Positions 31,006-38,798 of a stretch of 64,000 nt of DNA are shown here, piece by piece. The position numbers were made by a program, and so were the translations under genes. The stretch lies in assembly GCA_045656005.1 (NCBI GenBank), contig JAZOQG010000070.1:12019-76018 (forward strand), given 5' to 3'. How positions within the stretch are numbered: the stretch's first letter is position 1; the number at the start of each line of letters is the position of its first letter. The notes under the pieces are model-generated. The model was given only the letters and a program-made list of their open reading frames with translations, was not told where the DNA came from and did no database searches. This stretch comes from JAZNQN01 sp045656005. GTDB taxonomy: Bacteria > Bacillota > Clostridia > UMGS1883 > UMGS1540.

Positions 31006-31600
31006 TGAGGCAATAAATGCCGCACTTTCCGAGCTTGGTGTTTCACGTGAAAACGCAAAAATCGAAATAATTTCTGAAGGAAATAAAGGTATTTTCGGTA
31101 TTGGAAGCAAAGATGCAGAGGTTAAAGTATCTTTCGGAGAAATGGATGCAGAGGCTATTGCAAAAGATTTTGTTGAAAATATTGTAGAAAAGCTTGGTCT
31201 TAATGCTGAAATTACCACTTCTGCAGAAGAAGATAAAGTCAACATGAACATTTCAGGTGACGGAATGGGAATAATAATAGGAAGAAGAGGAGAAACACTT
31301 TCTTCACTTCAGTATCTTACAAATCTCGTTGTTAACCGCAAGGTTGATGATTATATTAAAGTTTCAATTGATACTGAAAATTACAAGCAGAAAAGGGAAG
31401 AGGCTCTTATAAAACTCGCTCACAAGACTGCAGAAAAGGTTATTAAGTACAGAAGAAGTTTTACTCTTGAACCTATGAATCCCTATGAAAGAAAAGTTAT
31501 TCATTCCGCTTTGCAGGAAAATGAAAAAATAAGTACATACAGCACCGGAAGCGAGCCTTCAAGAAGAGTTGTTGTAGCACTTAAAAGAGACGATTTTTAA
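30971..31600 (+). CDS. khpB: RNA-binding protein KhpB/Jag (Jag_N, KH and R3H domains)
   Basis: 209 residues. The Jag N-terminal domain is 'VDEAINAALSELGVSRENAKIEIISEGNKGIFGIGSKDAEV'. The KH domain is around 'GDGMGIIIGRRGETLSSLQYLTNLVVN' with the GxxG loop 'GRRG'. The R3H domain at the C-terminus has 'NPYERKVIHSALQ' (R-x3-H). KhpB pairs with KhpA as a global RNA chaperone linked to cell division. Its start overlaps the yidC end by 35 bases. A near-parS sequence is embedded at codons 23-28. Confidence 0.95.
   Translation: MKEIIKKGKTVDEAINAALSELGVSRENAKIEIISEGNKGIFGIGSKDAEVKVSFGEMDAEAIAKDFVENIVEKLGLNAEITTSAEEDKVNMNISGDGMGIIIGRRGETLSSLQYLTNLVVNRKVDDYIKVSIDTENYKQKREEALIKLAHKTAEKVIKYRRSFTLEPMNPYERKVIHSALQENEKISTYSTGSEPSRRVVVALKRDDF
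31039..31054. promoter_or_regulatory. parS-like site inside khpB
   Basis: TGTTTCACGTGAAAAC matches the parS consensus TGTTTCACGTGAAACA at 14 of 16 positions, with the central TTTCACGTGAAA palindrome perfect. It lies about 2 kb from the origin. Firmicutes often have parS sites within origin-proximal genes. Confidence 0.65.
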
Positions 31601-31605
31601 AAAAC

Positions 31606-31634
31606 AAAGCCGTTCGTTTATCGGATGGCTTTTT
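31606..31634 (+). terminator. Intrinsic terminator after khpB
   Basis: AAAGCCGTTCG pairs with CGGATGGCTTT over 11 bp with two G-T pairs, followed by TTTT. It ends the rpmH-khpB operon ahead of mnmE. Confidence 0.85.
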
Positions 31635-31657
31635 AAGTATTGTAAGGTGAAAATATT

Positions 31658-33010
31658 ATGATATTTAATGATACTATTGCCGCAATTTCAACACCGAGAG
31701 GAACTGGTGGAGTTGCAATAATAAGAGTAAGCGGAGAAAATTCAAGGGAAATTTGTTCTAAAATTTTCAAGGGTAAAAAAAGTGTAAATGATTTTACTCC
31801 TTATCTTATGGAATATGGCAGTATCCGGGATTTAGACGGAAATTTAATAGATAAAGTTTTATGCGTTTATATGAAAAAAGGCGCATCTTATACGGGTGAA
31901 GATACTGTTGAAATTCATTGCCACGGCGGTTATTTTGTAAGTGAAAAAATACTTGAAACAGTTATAAGTGCAGGTGCTCGTCCTGCCCTGCCCGGTGAAT
32001 TTACAAAAATTGCATTTTTAAACGGGAAAATGGATTTGTCTCAGGCAGAGGCGGTTATTGATTTAATAAATTCTAAAACTAATGAAGAACTTTCAGAAGC
32101 TGTAAACAGAGTTGACGGAGTGCTTTCAAAAAAAATCAATGATATAAGAAATGTAATTTTGGATATTACTGCGCAAGTGCTTGTTATTGCAGATTATCCG
32201 GAAGAAGATATTGATTATGTTAAGAAAAATGAGTTTTTGTCACTGATTTCTGAAGTAAGAGATAAAATAAGTTATCTTATAAAAACTGCTGACAAAGGAA
32301 CTTTTTTAAAGGAAGGAATTTCTGTTGCGCTTATCGGAAGACCAAATACCGGAAAATCTTCAATCCTGAATGTTTTATCAGGCGAAAACAGGGCTATTGT
32401 AACTGATTTGCCCGGAACTACCCGTGATGTGCTTGAATGTGCCGTGAACATTAATGGTTTTACAGTAAGACTTTATGATACTGCCGGAATAAGAGAAACA
32501 GAAGGTATTGTTGAAAAAATAGGAATTGACAAGTCAAAGGAATATCTTAATAAGGCGGATGTTTGCGTTATGGTACTTGATAGCGGTGATATAACGGACG
32601 AAGACTTTAAAATACTTGAAAGTGCAGAAGGTAAAAGGCTTATAATAGCAGTAAACAAAACCGATTTATGTATGAAGGAATTTAAGCACAGTGCACCTAC
32701 AGTTTATATTTCTGCAAAGGAAAAAGAAGGTTTTGATGAGCTTAAATCAGAAATTATAAGAATTGTAACGGGTGACGATGTTTTCTCTGACGAAAAAGTT
32801 CTTATAACAAATTTAAGACAAAAAGAGGCTTTAATAAGGGCTCTTGAAAATATCAATGGTGCAATAAATACTTTAGAAAATAATTTTCCGGTTGATATGG
32901 TGGCAGGTGATTTGGAAAATGCCGCATATTGCCTTGGAGAAATAACGGGAATGACAGTTACTGATGAGATTATTGACAGAATTTTCAGTAAATTCTGTCT
33001 GGGAAAATAA
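31658..33010 (+). CDS. mnmE: tRNA modification GTPase MnmE
   Basis: 450 residues. The N-terminal folate-binding domain starts 'DTIAAISTPRGTGGVAIIRVSG' and includes 'SYTGEDTVEIHCHGG'. The GTPase domain carries 'IGRPNTGKSSILN', 'DLPGTTRDV', 'LYDTAG' and 'NKTD'. The C-terminus ends in the family's catalytic 'FCLGK'. With MnmG it makes the cmnm5 group at U34 of tRNAs, on the same base thiolated by MnmA. AAGGTG lies before the ATG. It is followed 13 bases on by mnmG, as usual. Confidence 0.97.
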   Translation: MIFNDTIAAISTPRGTGGVAIIRVSGENSREICSKIFKGKKSVNDFTPYLMEYGSIRDLDGNLIDKVLCVYMKKGASYTGEDTVEIHCHGGYFVSEKILETVISAGARPALPGEFTKIAFLNGKMDLSQAEAVIDLINSKTNEELSEAVNRVDGVLSKKINDIRNVILDITAQVLVIADYPEEDIDYVKKNEFLSLISEVRDKISYLIKTADKGTFLKEGISVALIGRPNTGKSSILNVLSGENRAIVTDLPGTTRDVLECAVNINGFTVRLYDTAGIRETEGIVEKIGIDKSKEYLNKADVCVMVLDSGDITDEDFKILESAEGKRLIIAVNKTDLCMKEFKHSAPTVYISAKEKEGFDELKSEIIRIVTGDDVFSDEKVLITNLRQKEALIRALENINGAINTLENNFPVDMVAGDLENAAYCLGEITGMTVTDEIIDRIFSKFCLGK

Positions 33011-33023
33011 GAGGAAGGTAGAA

Positions 33024-34898
33024 ATGAATTACTACGGTGAAGAATATGAAGTAATAGTTGTAGGCGGCGGCCATGCAGGATGCGAGGCGGCGGTCTCTTC
33101 GGCACGTCTTGGTGCAAAAACAGCTCTTTTTACATTAAGCCTTGATGCCGTTGGAAATATGGCATGTAATCCCAATATAGGCGGAAGTGCAAAGGGGCAT
33201 CTAGTTCGTGAGATAGATGCTCTTGGCGGAATTATGGGCAAAGCCGCAGATAACACACTTATTCAGTCGCGAATTCTCAATAAGGGCAAAGGGCCTGCTG
33301 TGTGGGCGCTTCGTGCACAGGCGGACAGATGGGCATACCGCGAGGAAATTAAAAGAATTATAGAATTTACCGATAACCTTGACGTAAAGCAGGGTGAAGT
33401 TGTAGATATAATAGTTGAAGACGGAAAAATAGAAGGTGTTAAAACCTTAACAGGTGGTATCTATAAAGCAAAGAAAGTTATTATCTGTTCGGGAACGTAT
33501 TTAGGCGGTAAGATAATAGTTGGAGAGCACAGCCATCAGGGAGGTCCTGACGGGATGTTTGCCGCAACGGCATTAAGTAAAGCTCTTTCTGAAAAAGGGA
33601 TTGAAATTTTAAGATTTAAAACGGGTACACCGCCGAGAATAAGCGGAAAAACTGTTGATTTTTCTCAAATGGAAGAGCAATGCGGTGATGATGAAATTTT
33701 GCCATTTTCTTTTGAAGAAGAAAGAAAGCTAGAGAATAAAGTTTCCTGCTACCTGACATATACAAATGAAAAAACACATGAGATTATAAGAGCAAACCTG
33801 CACAGAGCACCGATGTTCAGCGGACAAATAAAAGGTGTTGGTGCAAGATATTGCCCATCTATTGAAGATAAGGTTGTTCGTTTCAGCGAAAAACCGAGAC
33901 ATCAGATATTCATTGAGCCTATGGGTTTAAATTCTGACGAAATGTATGTTCAGGGACTTTCAACATCTATGCCTGAAGAAGTGCAAATACAGATGCTTCA
34001 TTCAATAAAAGGCCTTGAAAACTGTAAAATGATGAGAACTGCATATGCTATTGAATATGATTGCATAAATCCCCTTCAGCTTAAACAGTCTCTTGAGTTT
34101 AAAGAAATTGAGGGGCTTTACGGTGCAGGACAATTTAATGGTACATCAGGTTATGAAGAAGCTGCTGCTCAGGGACTTATTGCAGGTATTAATGCAGCAT
34201 TATCTTTAAAAGGAGAAGAACCTGTTGTAATAGGACGTGACGGTGGATATATTGGCGTTTTGATTGATGACCTTGTAACAAAAGGAACAAATGAGCCATA
34301 CAGAATGATGACATCACGTTCCGAATATCGCCTTCTTTTAAGAGAGGATAATGCTGATGAAAGGCTTACACCAATAGGATATAAAATAGGTCTTATAAGT
34401 GAAGAAAGATATAAAAAATTTAAAGAAAAAATGTCTCTTATAAATCATGAAATAGAGAGACTTGAAAAAACATCTGTGTCGCCAAGTGAGAAACTCAACG
34501 AAATTCTTACAAAAAATGGTACTGATGCAGTTACAACAGGTATAAGACTTGCAGACCTTTTGAGAAGACCGCAGGTAAGTATTAAAGATTTAAAAGAAAT
34601 TGACACTACAAGACCTGATTTACCTGAGGATATTTTTACTCAGGCAGAGGTAAAAATTAAATATGCAGGTTATATAAAAAGACAAAAAATAATTGTTGAG
34701 CAATTCAGAAAGCTCGAAAGCAGAAAAATCCCCAAGGATATTGATTATGCAAACATTGAAGGATTAAGGCTTGAAGCCAGACAGAAACTTACGAAGTTTA
34801 TGCCTGAAAATATTGGTCAGGCATCAAGAATTTCAGGTGTTTCGCCTGCTGATATATCTGTTTTGCTTGTATATGTTGAGAGGATGAAAAAGGCATGA
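33024..34898 (+). CDS. mnmG: tRNA uridine-5-carboxymethylaminomethyl modification enzyme MnmG
   Basis: 624 residues from the ATG at 33024, preceded by AGGAAGGTAG; the open frame continues upstream into mnmE but that part is not translated. FAD-binding 'VIVVGGGHAGCEAAVSSARLG' starts at residue 10. Family blocks 'NPNIGGSAKGHLVREIDALGG', 'FKTGTPPRI', 'SCYLTYTNEKTHEII' (with the active cysteine), 'EYDCINPLQL' and 'GQFNGTSGYEEAAAQG' are complete. It partners MnmE in U34 modification. Its stop overlaps the rsmG start by four bases (ATGA). Confidence 0.97.
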   Translation: MNYYGEEYEVIVVGGGHAGCEAAVSSARLGAKTALFTLSLDAVGNMACNPNIGGSAKGHLVREIDALGGIMGKAADNTLIQSRILNKGKGPAVWALRAQADRWAYREEIKRIIEFTDNLDVKQGEVVDIIVEDGKIEGVKTLTGGIYKAKKVIICSGTYLGGKIIVGEHSHQGGPDGMFAATALSKALSEKGIEILRFKTGTPPRISGKTVDFSQMEEQCGDDEILPFSFEEERKLENKVSCYLTYTNEKTHEIIRANLHRAPMFSGQIKGVGARYCPSIEDKVVRFSEKPRHQIFIEPMGLNSDEMYVQGLSTSMPEEVQIQMLHSIKGLENCKMMRTAYAIEYDCINPLQLKQSLEFKEIEGLYGAGQFNGTSGYEEAAAQGLIAGINAALSLKGEEPVVIGRDGGYIGVLIDDLVTKGTNEPYRMMTSRSEYRLLLREDNADERLTPIGYKIGLISEERYKKFKEKMSLINHEIERLEKTSVSPSEKLNEILTKNGTDAVTTGIRLADLLRRPQVSIKDLKEIDTTRPDLPEDIFTQAEVKIKYAGYIKRQKIIVEQFRKLESRKIPKDIDYANIEGLRLEARQKLTKFMPENIGQASRISGVSPADISVLLVYVERMKKA

Positions 34899-35596
34899 AT
34901 TCATACCTGAAAGAAGGACTTACTTTTTTTGGTGTTACCCCTGATGAGAATATTGCAGCAAAATTCCAAAAATACGAAGAAATGCTTGTTGAAACAAATA
35001 AACTTTTTAATCTTACTGCTATCACAGAAACAGACGAAATAAATATAAAGCATTTTGTTGACAGTATTTCATGCCAGAACCTGATACCCGGAGGAAGCAG
35101 CGTTATTGATGTCGGAACTGGGGCAGGATTTCCGGGAATACCGTTGAAAATTGTAAGAAATGACATAAAACTTACACTTCTAGATTCTCTTGGAAAAAGA
35201 GTAAATTTTTTAAATAATGTTATTTCAGAACTTTCTCTTTCTGATGCCAATGCTTATCATATGCGAGCGGAAGATGGCGGCAAAGATAAAGCCTTCAGAG
35301 AAAAATTTGATGTCGCAACATCACGTGCTGTGGCTAATTTGCCCGTTCTTTGTGAGTATTGTCTGCCTTTTGTAAAGGTTGGCGGGTGTTTTCTTGCACT
35401 TAAAGGTCGTGATGCGGAGACCGAGGTCGAAAATTCGGAAAAAGCTCTGAAAATTTTAGGTGGAAAAGTAATAAAAACAGAAGAAGTTTTTTGGCAGGGT
35501 TTGGAACATCGTGTCGTAGTTATTGAAAAAATATGTAAAACCCCATCACGTTTTCCAAGAAATGCAGGAAAACCGTCTAAAGAACCGATAATTTGA
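34895..35596 (+). CDS. rsmG: 16S rRNA (guanine527-N7)-methyltransferase RsmG
   Basis: 233 residues. The SAM-binding motif 'VIDVGTGAGFPGIPLKIV' and the GidB block 'LTLLDSLGKRVNFLNNVISELSL' are clear, with 'ATSRAVANLPVLCEYCLPFVKVGG' downstream. It methylates G527 of 16S rRNA in the decoding region. It overlaps mnmG by four bases, the standard gidA-gidB order. The C-terminal tail ('KTPSRFPRNAGKPSKEPI') matches the usual ending in Clostridia. Confidence 0.95.
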   Translation: MNSYLKEGLTFFGVTPDENIAAKFQKYEEMLVETNKLFNLTAITETDEINIKHFVDSISCQNLIPGGSSVIDVGTGAGFPGIPLKIVRNDIKLTLLDSLGKRVNFLNNVISELSLSDANAYHMRAEDGGKDKAFREKFDVATSRAVANLPVLCEYCLPFVKVGGCFLALKGRDAETEVENSEKALKILGGKVIKTEEVFWQGLEHRVVVIEKICKTPSRFPRNAGKPSKEPII

Positions 35597-35677
35597 CGAA
35601 TTGTTTTTCTTTACATGACAGATATATCGTGGTATTATAGCATTTGAAGGAATATTTTTCCGAAAGGAGTTTTGCTT

Positions 35678-36484
35678 ATGTTTGATACACACGATAACTC
35701 CGATAAAGTAATAAACATTCCGATAAATGCAATTAAGCCAAACCCATACAGACCGAGAAAGTTTTTTGATGTAACTTCCGTATCAGAGCTTGCCGATTCC
35801 ATTAAGAAATTAGGGCTCCTTCAGCCAATTTCTGTAAGGCGGTTAAAGCCGGGTACATACGAGCTTATATCAGGAGAAAGGCGGCTTCGTGCTGCAGAAA
35901 TGGCAGGTTTTGAAAATATTAATGCCATTTTATTTTCTGTCTCAGATGATGATTGTGCTATGCTTGCGCTTTCCGAAAATTTACAACGAAAAAATATTAA
36001 TTTTTTTGAAGAGGCAAATGCTTTTTACAATCTTATTTTTGAGCACATGATTTCACGGGAAGAGGTTTCTAAAAGTACAGGTGTGAGTGAAAGCAGAATA
36101 TCTAAGATGCTGAAACTCAGCAGGCTGTCATTGGCAATTAAGAATATTATTATTGAAAATAGTCTTACAGAAGAGCATGCGTTTGCACTTCTTAAGATAC
36201 CCGATGAAGGCAAAAGGATGGAGGCTCTTAAGAAAGCCATTGAAATAGGAATGTCTGCTAAGGATTTTTACAGGTTTACAGACGGGCTTGTTCAGACTGA
36301 GGTTCCAAAAATTAAAATTCCTTGTCAAAAGGGTCAAAAGAAGCATGCATCAGTTGACAACAGAATAATTTTTAACACTTTAAATAAAGCATTAAAACTT
36401 ATTGAGGAAGCCGGAGTCAAGACAAAATCCCGAAAGACTGAGCATGAAAAATTTTACGAATACGTAATAAGAATAGCAAAATAA
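35678..36484 (+). CDS. noc: ParB/Noc-family CTPase, probable Noc-like protein
   Basis: 268 residues from the ATG at 35678 with AAAGGAG nine bases upstream. The ParB N-terminal CTP-binding domain is present ('NPYRPRKFFD', 'LGLLQPISVRR', 'YELISGERRLRAAEMAGF', 'ALSENLQRKNINFFEEA'), followed by the HTH 'SREEVSKSTGVSESRISKMLKLSRL'. In Firmicutes a ParB paralogue between rsmG and parA is Noc, which links DNA to the membrane to block division over the nucleoid. The N-terminus here (MFDTHDNSDK) lacks the basic amphipathic helix of Bacillus Noc, so the Noc function is inferred from position, not shown. It may instead be a second ParB. Confidence 0.85.
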   Translation: MFDTHDNSDKVINIPINAIKPNPYRPRKFFDVTSVSELADSIKKLGLLQPISVRRLKPGTYELISGERRLRAAEMAGFENINAILFSVSDDDCAMLALSENLQRKNINFFEEANAFYNLIFEHMISREEVSKSTGVSESRISKMLKLSRLSLAIKNIIIENSLTEEHAFALLKIPDEGKRMEALKKAIEIGMSAKDFYRFTDGLVQTEVPKIKIPCQKGQKKHASVDNRIIFNTLNKALKLIEEAGVKTKSRKTEHEKFYEYVIRIAK

Positions 36485-36488
36485 TATG

Positions 36489-36504
36489 TGTTTCACGTGA
36501 AACA
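36489..36504. promoter_or_regulatory. parS: parS site (perfect)
   Basis: TGTTTCACGTGAAACA is an exact match to the 16-base parS consensus. It lies five bases after the Noc-like gene and 105 bases before parA, where ParB can nucleate and spread close to its own operon. Confidence 0.95.
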
Positions 36505-36535
36505 GAAAAATTTTTTAAAATTATTTTTAAAAAAG

Positions 36536-36551
36536 TGTTTCATGTGAAACA
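36536..36551. promoter_or_regulatory. parS: parS site (one mismatch)
   Basis: TGTTTCATGTGAAACA differs from consensus at one central base. It is 47 bases from the perfect site (start to start) and close to the parA promoter region, so ParB binding may also affect parAB transcription. Confidence 0.9.
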
Positions 36552-36609
36552 ATTTTGTGTTATAATATATTTATGTGCTAATGAATTAAAACTACAAAGG
36601 AGGTTCCTT

Positions 36610-37377
36610 ATGTCAAAAGTGATTGCTGTTGCAAATCAAAAAGGCGGTGTGGGAAAAACCACAACAGCAGTAAATCTGTCAGCATGCCTCGCAAAAATGG
36701 GCAAAAAAGTTTTGATTATAGATATAGACCCACAGGGAAATGCTACAAGCGGACTTGGTATTGACACAAAGGAAATTGAAAAGTCAATATATGATGTTCT
36801 TATAAATTCTGCATCCATTGAAGAGATAATGAAGGAGACGGATTACAAAAATCTTTACATATGTCCTTCGAGTCCTGCGCTTTCAGGAGCGGAAGTAGAA
36901 CTTGTTACTGTAATGGGCAGAGAATATCAGCTTAAATCTGCAACGGAGCAGACAAGAGAAGAGTTTGATTACATTATAATGGATTGTCCGCCATCTTTAG
37001 GTCTTGTAACATTAAATGCATTTACTGCCTGCGACTCCGTGCTCGTTCCTATTCAGTGTGAATACTATGCACTTGAGGGACTCAGCAGTTTAACGGGAAC
37101 AATAAAAAGAGTAAAGCAAGTATTAAATCCTAAGATTGAAATAGAAGGCGTTCTTTTAACCATGTTTGATTCAAGAACAAATCTTGCAATTCAGGTTGTT
37201 GACGAAGTTAAAAAATATTTTCCTGATAAGGTTTATAAAACGATAATCCCAAGAAACGTAAGGCTTAGCGAGGCACCCGGATTTGGTCAGCCTATAATAG
37301 TTTATGACCCTGCCTCCAGAGGCTCTGAAAGCTATATAGACCTTGCGGAAGAACTGGTTGAAAGGAGCGAAAGCTGA
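36610..37377 (+). CDS. parA: ParA/Soj chromosome partitioning ATPase
   Basis: 255 residues from the ATG at 36610 with AAGGAGG nine bases upstream; the open frame upstream runs across parS and is not used. Deviant Walker A 'NQKGGVGKTTTAVNLSACLA' is at residues 9-28, Walker A' 'IDIDPQGNATSGLG' and Walker B 'YIIMDCPPSLG' follow, and 'IIPRNVRLSEAPGFGQPI' is typical Soj. It is a DNA-binding ATPase that with ParB segregates the origin and, in sporulating species, affects Spo0A through DnaA. Its TGA overlaps the parB ATG by one base. Confidence 0.97.
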   Translation: MSKVIAVANQKGGVGKTTTAVNLSACLAKMGKKVLIIDIDPQGNATSGLGIDTKEIEKSIYDVLINSASIEEIMKETDYKNLYICPSSPALSGAEVELVTVMGREYQLKSATEQTREEFDYIIMDCPPSLGLVTLNAFTACDSVLVPIQCEYYALEGLSSLTGTIKRVKQVLNPKIEIEGVLLTMFDSRTNLAIQVVDEVKKYFPDKVYKTIIPRNVRLSEAPGFGQPIIVYDPASRGSESYIDLAEELVERSES

Positions 37378-38240
37378 TGGCAGTTAAAGGCGGACTTGGA
37401 AAAGGGCTTGATGCACTTTTTAGTGCTGGCGAGCCTCTGGCTGAAGAAACAGAAGAACTTAAAGAAATAAGAATAAGTCTTATTGAGCCTAACAGTGAGC
37501 AGCCAAGAAAAACTTTTGACGAAGAGCAGCTTCAGGCGCTTAGTGATTCAATAAGTAAACATGGTGTTATTCAGCCAATTATAGTAACAAAAGAAAATAG
37601 CGGGTTCTATAAAATAATAGCAGGTGAAAGAAGATGGAGAGCCGCAAAGCTTTGCGGACTTGCAACGATTCCTGCAATAGTAAGAAGCTATGAAAGCCAA
37701 AAGGCGGCAGAAGTTGCGCTTATAGAAAACCTGCAAAGGGAAAATTTAAATCCGATAGAAGAAGCAGAAGGATATCAGTATCTTATAGATAATTTCAATC
37801 TTACTCAGGAGCAGGTTGGAGAAAAAGTGGGTAAAAGCCGTTCTGCGGTTGCAAATACCATAAGACTTTTATCCCTTTCTGAAAATCTTGTTGACATGGT
37901 AAGAAAAGGAGTTATATCAAGCGGTCACGCAAGAGCTTTGCTATCTGTTGACAGCGAAACCGGCAGACAGGAGCTTGCAGAAAAAATAATCAGAGAGCAG
38001 ATGTCTGTGCGTGATATTGAGAAGGAAGTAGGAAAAACTAAAAAAACAAAATTAACTCCTCCTATGCCTAAAGAAGAAATTCCTGAAATACTTGATATAG
38101 AGAAAAAACTTTCTGCTGACCTTGGAACAAAGGTAAAAATAAAGTATGGCGGAAAAAGAGGTAAAATTGAAATCGAGTATTACGGCGATACCGACCTTGA
38201 GAGACTTTTGGAAATAATTGGCAAAAAAATCAAGGGATAA
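37377..38240 (+). CDS. parB: ParB/Spo0J chromosome partitioning protein
   Basis: 287 residues. The N-terminal sequence 'GGLGKGLDALFS' is the ParA-stimulating motif found in true ParB and missing from the Noc-like paralogue. CTP-binding blocks 'NSEQPRKTF' and 'IIAGERRWRAAKLCGL' are present, with 'VALIENLQRENLNPIEEAEGY', the HTH 'TQEQVGEKVGKSRSAVANTIRLLSL' and the C-terminal dimer domain. It loads at parS and slides as a clamp. Together with ParA and the sites at 36489 and 36536 it forms the local partition system. Confidence 0.97.
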   Translation: MAVKGGLGKGLDALFSAGEPLAEETEELKEIRISLIEPNSEQPRKTFDEEQLQALSDSISKHGVIQPIIVTKENSGFYKIIAGERRWRAAKLCGLATIPAIVRSYESQKAAEVALIENLQRENLNPIEEAEGYQYLIDNFNLTQEQVGEKVGKSRSAVANTIRLLSLSENLVDMVRKGVISSGHARALLSVDSETGRQELAEKIIREQMSVRDIEKEVGKTKKTKLTPPMPKEEIPEILDIEKKLSADLGTKVKIKYGGKRGKIEIEYYGDTDLERLLEIIGKKIKG

Positions 38241-38246
38241 AAAGAT

Positions 38247-38274
38247 GCCTCAAACCGATTTTTGGGTTTGTGGC
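38247..38274 (+). other. Hairpin after parB without a U-tract
   Basis: GCC-T-CAAACC, loop, GGTTTG-T-GGC folds into a stable stem but is followed by AATATGATTTT rather than a T-run. It could be a processing or attenuation site between parB and the coiled-coil gene. Confidence 0.4.
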
Positions 38275-38347
38275 AATATGATTTTACGTTTGAAGCAAAA
38301 AATGTCATAGAAGGCGTTTTAAGGCACAAAGAGAGGGTGAACCAAAA

Positions 38348-38776
38348 ATGAAGAAAAAAGGCGGGTATTTTTTAATATACACTATCATACTTTTTTCAGT
38401 TGCTTTTATACTGATTTTGTTTTCCTCATTTACGGGCATGAGATACAAAGATGCACAGTATGAAAAAAGCAAACTTTTTCAGGGTGCGCAGGAATCGGTT
38501 TTGGTTTTAACTGAGAAAAATGAATCCCTGGAAAAAGAAAATAATGAGCTTAAAAAACAAAGCGGAGATTTTCAAAAAGAAAAATCAGAATTTCAAGAAA
38601 AACTTCTTCAGAATGAAACAGTTATGAAAAATATGGACATGCTTTCAGAAGCGCAAGATTTATACTATAACAAAAACTATTCAAAAGCAAGAACAGTTTT
38701 TGAGCTTATAGACATAACTGCTTTAACGGAGAACGGAAGTAAGCTTTACAGCAGTTTGAAAGTCAGATTATACTAA
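38348..38776 (+). CDS. Membrane-anchored coiled-coil protein, unknown function
   Basis: 142 residues. A single N-terminal membrane helix (about 7-27, 'YFLIYTIILFSVAFILILFSSF') is followed by a clear coiled coil with regular Leu/Glu heptads ('LTEKNESLEKENNELKKQSGDFQKEKSEFQEKLLQNE') and a short C-terminal helical pair resembling a single TPR ('AQDLYYNKNYSKARTVFELI'). It has no catalytic motif. It sits between parB and serS and may be anchored in the membrane with the coil facing the cytoplasm or cell wall; topology cannot be fixed. GAGAGGGTG precedes the ATG. Confidence 0.7.
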   Translation: MKKKGGYFLIYTIILFSVAFILILFSSFTGMRYKDAQYEKSKLFQGAQESVLVLTEKNESLEKENNELKKQSGDFQKEKSEFQEKLLQNETVMKNMDMLSEAQDLYYNKNYSKARTVFELIDITALTENGSKLYSSLKVRLY

Positions 38777-38798
38777 ATCCACAAAGGAGAGATTTTAA

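Noticed and set aside
32964..33023. Longer N-terminus of MnmG
   Set aside because: The upstream open frame overlaps mnmE coding sequence, and the ATG at 33024 has the ribosome site and the family's normal start.
36535..36609. Longer N-terminus of ParA beginning in the parS region
   Set aside because: It would translate through a parS site, and the ATG at 36610 has AAGGAGG and the normal Soj N-terminus.
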